Assembly (NCBI RefSeq): GCF_010731895.1
Contig: NZ_AP022596.1
Coordinates: forward strand, 930,001 to 994,000
Direction: 5' to 3'
Source: Mycolicibacterium helvum
GTDB taxonomy: Bacteria; Actinomycetota; Actinomycetes; Mycobacteriales; Mycobacteriaceae
DNA length: 64,000 nt
Both the position numbers and the translations under genes were made by a program. The notes below the pieces were generated by a model that ran no database searches, was not told where the DNA came from, and saw nothing but the letters and a program-made list of their open reading frames with translations. Within the stretch, counting starts at the first letter, position 1, and every line of letters begins with the position of its first letter. Shown piece after piece: positions 57,236 to 64,000 of this stretch.

Positions 57236-57540
57236 CGCACCGCTGGAATTTGCTGGCGTCGTACCGGGTCACGTACCCACCCGGTGACACCCGTCACAGC
57301 CTCGGCTATCGCCGCACCCGGCCACAGAAGTTAGCCGGTCTTTGCAAGCGTCCAACCCTCAGCCGCACCAAAAGCGCCCCACCCGATGGATTGGATTGGC
57401 CCGCAAGGATTTTCTCCTGAACCGGCGATACGTCGGTGAACTGCGTGGCAAAAATTCTCAGGAAGAGTCTTTAGCCTTATCAGCCTCCTCTCAGGTATCG
57501 TTCTTTCTTAGCTGTGCCGCAAACAGCGGAGGGAGACGGC
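57236..57540. other. Intergenic region, 305 bp, upstream of secreted protein B
   Basis: No reading frame that looks like a gene. The last 60 bases hold the TCAG direct repeat (57480-57494) and the ribosome site GGAGGGAG of the next gene. Another CTCAGGAAG lies at about 57460. The rest shows nothing that I can name. Confidence 0.5.
57480..57496 (+). promoter_or_regulatory. TCAG direct repeat, MprA-box-like, before secreted protein B
   Basis: TCAG at 57480 and again at 57491, an 11-bp (one helical turn) period, ending in CTCTCAGGTA. The same repeat with the same period and the same end stands before secreted protein C at 58651-58668. The spacing resembles the MprA box (two loose 8-bp repeats, 3 bp apart). 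Confidence 0.45.
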
Positions 57541-58527
57541 ATGCGACGGGCCCTGGGGCCATTCCTCACCACAGGAGTGGCGTTGGTGGCGGCCACTGTG
57601 GTCGTCGCTAACCCGGTCGCGCCGCCGTCCAGGGACATGCAGATCTCGACGACGCAGTTGTCCACAAGCCCCGACTTGCTCAGCCCCTCCGATAAATCGC
57701 TGCTCAGCGCGCTGACGCCGCAGTTACCGCTATCCGGCATCGGCCCGGCGCTGGCGCAGATCCTGGCCGCGCTGGCCGCCGACGCCGACCGGATCAGCCG
57801 CGAGGTCGCCTCGGAGGCGGGCCCGCAGGGGCTGGCCACCGGGGCGCTATCCGAGCAAACCGCCTATCGGCCCGAGTCGATGGTGGCGCAATTCGTCGAG
57901 TCGCCCAACGCGACCCCCGTCGCCGCCAGCACCGGATTTGCCTCAGCAGTCGTCAGCTCTGATGTCGTACAGGTCCTCAATGGCTTAGTCGCCGACACCT
58001 CCTACCTCGGCGGGAAGGTCGTCGAGGCCTCCTACGCCCTCGTCCAGGTCATCATCAGGGTCCCCGAGTTCGTCATAACCGCCGCTTTGGACCTGCTCAA
58101 CGGCAATGTCGCTGGTGCGCTGGAAACCGTCCAATCGGCCGTCCAAGCATTCTTCGGCCCCGGGCTGATCATTCTTGACGGGATCAGGGACGTCCTCTAC
58201 GGCCGGCAGCTGCCGCCGCTGCCGACCGCCGCGAAGAAGCTCGTGCAGCAGATCACCGGGACAAGCCCTGACCAGTCGGCGACCGGCGGCACGGCGCGTA
58301 CGACCAGTGCCGACAAGCCCCAGTCGGCCCGCAAGCAGGCGCAGGCACCGTCGACCGCTGCGCTGCGGCCCACCACCACGACGTCGAAGCCGGCCACCTC
58401 GGCTGACCAAGCGCCGACGTCCGCCAAGCCTGCTGGCAGCAAGCCGGCGTCGGGGTCGACACGCGGCACGGCCGGATCGGCCCGGGAATCGAAGTCCGCC
58501 GCCAGCACCGGCGCGTCGGCCGACTGA
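57541..58527 (+). CDS. Secreted Ala/Ser/Lys-tailed protein B
   Basis: 328 residues from ATG 57541 behind GGAGGGAG. Signal or anchor segment (about 5-22), then MQISTTQLST, a central helical region (about 45-225) and a tail (about 240-328) made almost only of Ala, Ser, Thr, Lys, Arg and Pro. The tail ends with GTAGSARESKSAASTGASAD, much like GTAGSARSHG in protein A. The shared tail phrase and the ITT/STT motif mark it as a relative of proteins A and C. Confidence 0.75.
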   Translation: MRRALGPFLTTGVALVAATVVVANPVAPPSRDMQISTTQLSTSPDLLSPSDKSLLSALTPQLPLSGIGPALAQILAALAADADRISREVASEAGPQGLATGALSEQTAYRPESMVAQFVESPNATPVAASTGFASAVVSSDVVQVLNGLVADTSYLGGKVVEASYALVQVIIRVPEFVITAALDLLNGNVAGALETVQSAVQAFFGPGLIILDGIRDVLYGRQLPPLPTAAKKLVQQITGTSPDQSATGGTARTTSADKPQSARKQAQAPSTAALRPTTTTSKPATSADQAPTSAKPAGSKPASGSTRGTAGSARESKSAASTGASAD

Positions 58528-58650
58528 CACCGACCGATGCCAAAGCCGCAGCCAGCGGCTTCGCCCATCGTCCGCGACACTCATCCGCGCGGTTCTCTAG
58601 TGGTTGCGCACTCAAGAAAGTCGGATCGCCGACGTGAATTACCCTTTTCC

Positions 58651-58668
58651 TCAGGTTGCTCTCAGGTA
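58651..58668 (+). promoter_or_regulatory. TCAG direct repeat, MprA-box-like, before secreted protein C
   Basis: TCAG at 58651 and at 58662, again 11 bp apart, ending in CTCTCAGGTA as in the site before protein B. It lies about 45 bp before the ATG at 58707, against 50 bp in the other gene. Confidence 0.45.
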
Positions 58669-58706
58669 GTTTTGCTGGTCAGCTCACTACGGGGAAGGGG
58701 CCTGAA

Positions 58707-59663
58707 ATGCCTGCCGCAATCAGCTCGCTCTACAAGACCGGCATCGCGCTAGCGGGGGCGGGCGTCATCGCCGTCAGTCCACTGGCTCCCAGCCACAATG
58801 CGCAGATCACGACCGCGCACCTGCCCGAGATCCAGCTCACGTCCCTGTCGGTCCCCGCACTCGGCGCCATCCCCTACCAGATCGGTATCAACGTCCTCGG
58901 CGACATCATCGCCGCGGCGCCGATCCTGATCGGCAGCACGCAACAGTGTGCGACCTACTGCCTGGGACCGAACACTCCCGCGCCTGCACCGACCTACGCC
59001 CCGTTCACCGGTTGGGGCCTGGTCGGGCTTGGCAAAGGGCTGATCTCCAGTCCGGTCGCGTTCATCGCGGCGCTGCAGGCTGGGCAGAACGTCGCCCAGG
59101 CGCTCGGTGCCGCACTGCTCGCCATCCAGGTGCCGATCACAAACACCTTCAGCCTGCTCACCGCTCCGCGAATTCCCGCTGGCGGCTTCGAGCTGCAGGC
59201 GACGCTGGATCGCGCGTTCGCCGCCTACAAGCATGCCGTCGACTACGCGGTGAACATCGCCGCCCAGGCACTGGTGACCGGCCCGCTGACCGTTCTGGGC
59301 GGCGCGGTCGAGGGCACGACGGCGTTCGCGGCAACGCTGGCCCAGACTGGTGATTTCGTCACCGCATTCAACAACGGTCGCGCGCCGATCCAGTCCTCGA
59401 TCCGAACCGCCACAACCGATCTCGTCAACGAGATCAACGAGGGCCGCTCGACCATCTACGCCGACCTGACCGCCGGGCCCAAAGCGACCACCTCGCCGAT
59501 CCCCACAGTCCCGCCGCCGACGGCAGCGGCGCGCGTGAGCAACGTGGATTCGGCCAAGGCAGTTTCTGGCAGCTCCGCCGCCGCCAGCAGCAAGTCCGCC
59601 GCCCCCAAGAAGGGTGCGGTCGCCGGTTCCAAGCGCGCGCACAAGGCCGCCACTGGCGGATAG
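58707..59663 (+). CDS. Secreted Ala/Ser/Lys-tailed protein C
   Basis: 318 residues from ATG 58707 behind GGGGAAGGGG. Signal or anchor segment (about 8-27), then AQITTAHLPEIQLTSL, a long helical region (about 50-260) with one close cysteine pair (CATYC), and a basic tail (about 270-318) with SSAAASSKSAAPKKG and KRAHKA. It sits 179 bp after protein B and shares its promoter repeat. The family is unknown to me and looks mycobacterial. Confidence 0.75.
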   Translation: MPAAISSLYKTGIALAGAGVIAVSPLAPSHNAQITTAHLPEIQLTSLSVPALGAIPYQIGINVLGDIIAAAPILIGSTQQCATYCLGPNTPAPAPTYAPFTGWGLVGLGKGLISSPVAFIAALQAGQNVAQALGAALLAIQVPITNTFSLLTAPRIPAGGFELQATLDRAFAAYKHAVDYAVNIAAQALVTGPLTVLGGAVEGTTAFAATLAQTGDFVTAFNNGRAPIQSSIRTATTDLVNEINEGRSTIYADLTAGPKATTSPIPTVPPPTAAARVSNVDSAKAVSGSSAAASSKSAAPKKGAVAGSKRAHKAATGG

Positions 59664-59671
59664 GCCCCATA

Positions 59672-59701
59672 GGCCTACTGCGCAGCGGCCTACTGCGCGG
59701 C
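59672..59701. repeat. Tandem 15-bp duplication at the lpqW 3' end
   Basis: GGCCTACTGCGCAGC (59672-59686) is followed directly by GGCCTACTGCGCGGC (59687-59701), 14 of 15 identical. The second unit holds the lpqW stop codon, so the first is a copy of the last codons and stop. Confidence 0.7.
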
Positions 59702-61603
59702 CTTGGCCCACCGGCCGGCGTCACCGACGATGCCGACCGGTACCGCCCCGGTCAGGCTCACGTTCTGCACGCTCGGGCCCACCGCGACGATCGTGGTGTC
59801 CTGCAGGATCGGCAGCACCGCCGACATGTTCCACAGTCGAGGTTCGACCAGATCGATCACATCGTCGATCTTCGCCGAACCATCAAGGGCGGCATCGATA
59901 TTGGGCTGAATGCTGCGATCGCAGATGCCGGTGAGGTTCGAAGGCGCCTGCACCAGCGCACCGGACTCCGGCGCGGGCGGCGGTGCGGTGGTCGGCGTCG
60001 TGGTAGCGACGCTGGGCGGCGGACTCGATGATGAAGTCGGCGACGTGCTGGCCGGCGTGCTGGCCGGAGCCGCCGGCGCGGACGGGACTGCCGTTGCCTG
60101 CAAGGCCGGGCACCCATAGCGGGACGCCAGCAGCGTGGCCAGGTCACCACCGGCGGCGTGCCAGCCGACGATCGCGTCGACGCGGTTGTTCACCAGCGCA
60201 TCCCCGTAGAGCACCGGCGGATCCAGCGCCAGCACGGTCGCGGCGATGCCCACACTGCGCAGCTGATCGGCCGCGGTGTTGGCGACGGCCACTGCCGTTG
60301 GGTCGTTAGCGGCCACCCCGATCACAAGCGACAGCGTCTCGCCATCCTTGCTGATCCGTCCGCGGGTGATCTCCGGCGGGCCCGGCTGCGGGGTGGCGGT
60401 GCGTGACCCCGCCGACGGCGGCGGCTGCACGGGCGATTCGGTCGGGGTGCGGTCGATCTGGAAGCCGGCCTGCTCGAGCATCTCGAGTGACCGCTGCCGG
60501 CCCAGGGCCGGCGGCGCGGTGGGCACGTAGCCCGGATCGCTTGGGGCGCGGACCTGAGCCTGGGCCAGGGTGACGGTGTTATCGCTGCCGGCCCCCACCG
60601 CGGCGAGCAGATCCACGTCGAGCAGGCCCAGAATCGCTTTACGCACAGCCGGATCCGACAACTTCGGCTCCGCGGCACGCAGCGTCAGCTGCATGACCCG
60701 CGGGGTGACGATACGTGCGGTGCGCACATCCGGGATCGCGGACAGCTGCGCGAACGCCGCCGCCCCACCGTGGACCTGGGCCACCTGGGTGTCACCGTTG
60801 CGGATCGAGTCGGCCAGCGCGGCGGGCGCGCCGGCGCGGCGGAACAGGATCTGATCGGGATGGGCGGGCGGTCCCCAGAATCGGTCGTTGCGGGCAAGCA
60901 GGATCTCGTCGCGCTGCGGGTCGATGTTGTCCACCCGGAACTGCCCTGCGGTGACCGGTAGCGCACGGGCCAGACCCGCCGGGAACCCGCCCGGTACGTC
61001 CTTGACGATGTGGGCCGGCAGCAGATCGTTGAACAGCTCCCGCCACGCCGGGTACGGCTGAGAGAACGTGACCACCGCGGTCTTGCCGCCCTCGATCGAC
61101 TGCACGCCGGTAATCAGGTCATAGCCCGCCGGGTCGACCACGCCGGGCTGGCTGACCATCTGGCGCCACAGGTACCAGAAATCGTCGGCGGCGATCGGGG
61201 CGTTATCGGTCCAGGACGCCTCGGGGCGAATCTTGTAGGTGACCGTGAACGGGTTCTGGTTGGTCACTTCCGCCGAGACGAGCAGCGTCGGGTCCATCTC
61301 CCAACGGGATCCCGTCGAGGTGGCCGGGTCTGGCACCGGCCGGAACGAACTGGGCAACACCAGCGCGCTGATGGCCGCATTGACCGGGGACTGATCGGAG
61401 AGCAGATGCGGGTTGAAGCCGGCGCCGATGGAGTCGATGCCCATGATGATCTGGGTTGCCCTCGGCGGTAACGGGGCCGGTGAATTGGCCGTCTCCGTGC
61501 TCTGCGGCGCGGGCGGCGGGCTGACCGTACACGCGGCCGTGACCAGCGCTGACACGAACACAGCCAGGGCTCGCGGGCTGCGTCGTCGGGTCGGCACGCC
61601 CAT
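59690..61603 (-). CDS. lpqW: Lipoprotein LpqW (family 5 solute-binding fold)
   Basis: 637 residues. Signal peptide with lipobox TAAC and lipid-bearing Cys25, then an oligopeptide-binding-protein fold with [26 protein letters not shown] and [14 protein letters not shown] Pro/Ser/Thr-rich insert lies near 510-550. Rv1166 has nearly the same length. LpqW does not import peptides; it steers lipoarabinomannan and PIM synthesis by keeping the PimE branch in balance. Downstream of typA in the same direction, 31 bp away. Confidence 0.93.
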   Translation of the reverse strand: MGVPTRRRSPRALAVFVSALVTAACTVSPPPAPQSTETANSPAPLPPRATQIIMGIDSIGAGFNPHLLSDQSPVNAAISALVLPSSFRPVPDPATSTGSRWEMDPTLLVSAEVTNQNPFTVTYKIRPEASWTDNAPIAADDFWYLWRQMVSQPGVVDPAGYDLITGVQSIEGGKTAVVTFSQPYPAWRELFNDLLPAHIVKDVPGGFPAGLARALPVTAGQFRVDNIDPQRDEILLARNDRFWGPPAHPDQILFRRAGAPAALADSIRNGDTQVAQVHGGAAAFAQLSAIPDVRTARIVTPRVMQLTLRAAEPKLSDPAVRKAILGLLDVDLLAAVGAGSDNTVTLAQAQVRAPSDPGYVPTAPPALGRQRSLEMLEQAGFQIDRTPTESPVQPPPSAGSRTATPQPGPPEITRGRISKDGETLSLVIGVAANDPTAVAVANTAADQLRSVGIAATVLALDPPVLYGDALVNNRVDAIVGWHAAGGDLATLLASRYGCPALQATAVPSAPAAPASTPASTSPTSSSSPPPSVATTTPTTAPPPAPESGALVQAPSNLTGICDRSIQPNIDAALDGSAKIDDVIDLVEPRLWNMSAVLPILQDTTIVAVGPSVQNVSLTGAVPVGIVGDAGRWAKAAQ

Positions 61604-61634
61604 CAGAGTAGCGACACGTCTGTGAGCCGCCGGG

Positions 61635-63539
61635 TCAACTGCGATTGGTCGCCTTGGCCCTGGCCTTGGCCCTGGCCCGGCCGGTGGCGTCCAGTTCGAC
61701 CTTGCGGACGCGGACGATCTCGGGGGTCACCTCGACACACTCGTCCTCGGCACAGAACTCCATCGCCTGCTCGAGGCCCAGCTCCAGGGGCCGCGCCAGC
61801 GTCTCCATCACATCGGCGGTAGATGAGCGCATGTTGGTGAGCTTCTTCTCGCGGGTGATGTTGATGTCCAGGTCCTCGGCGCGCGGGTTGATGCCGACGA
61901 CCTGCCCCTCGTAGGTGTCCTGGCCGGGCTCGACGAAGAACTGCCCGCGGTCGGCCAGCTGGATCATCGCGAACGGGGTGACGGCTCCGGAGCGGTCCGA
62001 CACCAGCGAACCGGTGTGCCGGGCGCGGATCTCCCCCGCCCACGGCCGGTAGCCGTCGAACACCGCGTTGGCGATGCCGGTGCCGCGGGTCAGGGTCAGG
62101 AAGTCGGTGCGGAACCCGATGAGGCCGCGGCTGGGCACGATGAAGTCCATCCGCACCCATCCGGCGGCATGGTTGGCCATCTCCTCCATACGTCCCTTGC
62201 GGGCGGCCATCAGCTGGGTGATGGCGCCGACGAACTCCTCGGGACAGTCGATGGTCATGGCCTCGAAGGGCTCGTGCAGCTTGCCGTCGACGGTCCTGGT
62301 GACCACCTGCGGCTTGCCCACGGTCAGCTCGAAGCCTTCGCGCCGCATCTGCTCGACGAGCACGGCCAGCGCGAGTTCGCCACGGCCCTGGACTTCCCAG
62401 GCGTCCGGGCGGCCGATGTCGACGACCTTGATGGATACGTTGCCGACCAGTTCGGAATCCAAGCGGGACTTGACCATTCGCGCGGTCAGCTTGTGCCCCG
62501 ACACCTTGCCGGCCAGCGGCGAGGTGTTGGTGCCGACGGTCACCGAGATCGCCGGCTCGTCGACGTGGATGCGCGGCAGCGCGTGCGCATGCTCGGTGTC
62601 GGCGAGGGTGTCACCGATCATGATGTCGGGAATCCCGGCCACCGCGACGATATCTCCAGCCACCGCTTCCTCTGTCGGCGTGCGCTCGACGCCTTCGGTG
62701 ACCAGCAGCTCGGTGATCTTGGCGTTGGTAATGACGGGGTGCCCGTCCACGTCACGCATCCAGGCCACCTGCTGGCCCTTGCGGATACGTCCCTTGTAGA
62801 TCCGGATCAGCGCGAGGCGGCCCAGGAACGCCGACGCGTCCAGGTTGGTCACCAGTGCCTGCAGCGGCGCCTCGGGGTCGCCCTGCGGCGGCGGAATGTG
62901 CTCGAGCAGGACGTCGAACAGCGGGTTGAGGTTCTCCCCATCGGGGTTCTCGCCGTTCGCGGGTTGAGTGGTGCTGGCGATGCCGGCGCGGCCGGACGCG
63001 TACAACGTGGGTAGGTCGAGCGCCTTCTCGGCGGCCGCCTGCGCCTCCTCGTCGAGGTCGGACGCGACGTCGAGCAACAGGTCGTGGCTCTCCTCGACGA
63101 CTTCGGCGATGCGGGCGTCGGGCCGGTCGGTCTTGTTGACCACCAGGATCACCGGCAGGTGCGCAGCAAGCGCCTTGCGTAGCACGAACCGGGTCTGCGG
63201 CAGCGGCCCCTCCGAGGCGTCTACCAGCAGCAGCACCCCGTCGACCATGGACAGCCCACGCTCCACCTCACCGCCGAAGTCGGCGTGGCCGGGGGTGTCT
63301 ATGACGTTGATCACTGTCATGGAACCGTCGGGGTTATGGCGATGCACGGCGGTGTTCTTCGCCAGGATCGTGATGCCCTTTTCCTTTTCCAGGTCACCGG
63401 AATCCATCAGCCGTTCGATGGTGTCGTCGCCACGGTGTGTCAGGGCACCGGACTGCCGCAACATGGCATCCACCAGCGTGGTCTTGCCATGGTCGACGTG
63501 CGCCACGATGGCGACATTGCGGAAGTCTTGATTGTTCAC
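61635..63539 (-). CDS. typA: Translational GTPase TypA/BipA
   Basis: 634 residues from GTG 63539, where similarity to Rv1165 begins; the frame is open further but antisense-like. G1 AHVDHGKTT (13-21), G3 DTPGHADF and G4 NKTD are present, then the EF-G-like domains and the BipA C-terminal domain ([12 protein letters not shown], ENxRADD replaced by [11 protein letters not shown]). It binds ribosomes and aids assembly and stress adaptation. Its start overlaps the YrhK-like gene stop by 4 bp. Confidence 0.96.
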   Translation of the reverse strand: MNNQDFRNVAIVAHVDHGKTTLVDAMLRQSGALTHRGDDTIERLMDSGDLEKEKGITILAKNTAVHRHNPDGSMTVINVIDTPGHADFGGEVERGLSMVDGVLLLVDASEGPLPQTRFVLRKALAAHLPVILVVNKTDRPDARIAEVVEESHDLLLDVASDLDEEAQAAAEKALDLPTLYASGRAGIASTTQPANGENPDGENLNPLFDVLLEHIPPPQGDPEAPLQALVTNLDASAFLGRLALIRIYKGRIRKGQQVAWMRDVDGHPVITNAKITELLVTEGVERTPTEEAVAGDIVAVAGIPDIMIGDTLADTEHAHALPRIHVDEPAISVTVGTNTSPLAGKVSGHKLTARMVKSRLDSELVGNVSIKVVDIGRPDAWEVQGRGELALAVLVEQMRREGFELTVGKPQVVTRTVDGKLHEPFEAMTIDCPEEFVGAITQLMAARKGRMEEMANHAAGWVRMDFIVPSRGLIGFRTDFLTLTRGTGIANAVFDGYRPWAGEIRARHTGSLVSDRSGAVTPFAMIQLADRGQFFVEPGQDTYEGQVVGINPRAEDLDINITREKKLTNMRSSTADVMETLARPLELGLEQAMEFCAEDECVEVTPEIVRVRKVELDATGRARAKARAKATNRS

Positions 63540-64000
63540 GGCCCTGATTCTCGCAGCGCAGGTGCCCTTTTGCGAAAACGGGGAAGGACCAGCAGGGCCG
63601 CACCAAGGAAACACAGCGCCCCGAGGAAGGTGCCGAGGTTCGCCAGCAGCTCGTCCTCGGTGATCCCGGTGCGCCGTACGAAGGCGCCCACCGCCGAGAC
63701 GCCGAAGGCGATCGATCCGATCATGTTGATCCACTCGGCCTGCCAGTCCCGCGAGCCCAGCGCGATCAAGCCGATCGCGATCGAGGCCGCGGCCACCCCC
63801 AATGCCGCGCTCACCAGGAAGGCGACGGACCCCAGGGCATCCGGGGCCCACACGTAGTGGCGCCGCACCCCGGTCGCGTGCGCCCACACCGCGGAACCGG
63901 TGCTGATGTTGAACATGAGAGTTCCGGTGAATTGAATTGCCGCCGAGAGCCATTCCAGCTTCTGCGACGGAGCCGAGCGCACCAGTTGCATCCAGGCAGC
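63536..64000 (-). CDS. YrhK-like membrane protein, 5' end outside window
   Basis: About 154 residues are visible and the frame stays open to the last base of the window, so the start may lie beyond it; ATG 63991 is the last possible one inside. There are four predicted helices. The pattern ending NLGTFLGALCFLGAALLVLP with WINMIGSIAFGVSAVGAFV is that of YrhK-domain proteins, of unknown function. It overlaps typA by 4 bp and is probably the first or an inner gene of the same operon. Confidence 0.7.
   Translation of the reverse strand, partial: AAWMQLVRSAPSQKLEWLSAAIQFTGTLMFNISTGSAVWAHATGVRRHYVWAPDALGSVAFLVSAALGVAAASIAIGLIALGSRDWQAEWINMIGSIAFGVSAVGAFVRRTGITEDELLANLGTFLGALCFLGAALLVLPRFRKRAPALRESGP

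Noticed and set aside
63540..63953. N-terminal extension of TypA
   Set aside because: It runs antisense-frame through the YrhK-like gene, and the GTPase family starts directly before the P-loop at GTG 63539.

Overview
The window is high-GC actinobacterial chromosome and almost certainly comes from an environmental, non-tuberculous Mycobacterium (Mycolicibacterium type). The gene order follows the Mycobacterium tuberculosis Rv1229c-Rv1165 segment as I know it: mrp, tatB-htrA-rseA-sigE, O-methyltransferase, raaS with an ABC exporter, glgC/glgM, the small DUF3117 gene, tag, gpgS, folP2, fadD6, LOG, dapE/dapD, fadD36, pruB-pruA-pucR, aminotransferase-fdxC, fbiC, mshB, lpqW, typA. Mycobacterium-specific functions (MshB, GlgM, GpgS, LpqW, FbiC) and an MspA-type porin support this. 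The porin and the transport and catabolic clusters point to an environmental rather than strictly pathogenic species.

Layout. 1-9.9 kb: Mrp ATPase facing the SigE envelope-stress locus (sigE-rseA-htrA-tatB), then an O-methyltransferase and a TetR regulator with its drug-type ABC exporter. 9.9-17.4 kb: an accessory cluster absent at this place in M. tuberculosis, made of acyl-CoA ligase, enoyl-CoA hydratase, HAD hydrolase, polar-amino-acid-type ABC importer and a fluoroacetyl-CoA-thioesterase-like hotdog enzyme, with a divergent GntR/FCD regulator. One palindrome, TTG-AYA-CAA, occurs three times in it, twice over start codons. 17.4-29.9 kb: conserved metabolism (maltosyl-phosphate/glycogen, 3-methyladenine repair, methylglucose lipopolysaccharide initiation, fatty acyl-CoA ligase, lysine/diaminopimelate pathway).

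29.9-35.9 kb: the most unusual region. A MacB/FtsX-type ABC exporter on the plus strand converges on a cytochrome P450 and a BAHD-like acyltransferase on the minus strand. Nearly the same 20-bp palindrome stands in front of both units, one at each outer edge, and no regulator gene lies inside. I read it as a self-contained, co-regulated tailoring-and-export module whose substrate is unknown.

35.9-47.3 kb: VOC protein, FadD36, Nudix hydrolase, secreted protein, membrane acyltransferase, TauE/SafE and ThrE transporters, proline catabolism (PruB, PruA and a PucR-type regulator), and an MspA-type porin. 47.3-64 kb: aminotransferase/ferredoxin, FbiC for F420, MshB for mycothiol, an atypical CLC channel homologue that lacks several canonical CLC residues, a methyltransferase, three secreted Ala/Ser/Lys-tailed proteins of one architecture (two sharing an MprA-box-like repeat), LpqW, TypA and a partial YrhK-like protein.

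Many genes start 6-8 nt downstream of a TANNNT hexamer, typical of leaderless mycobacterial transcription, and several divergent pairs share very short promoter regions. I see no tRNA, rRNA, CRISPR, insertion sequence or prophage gene.
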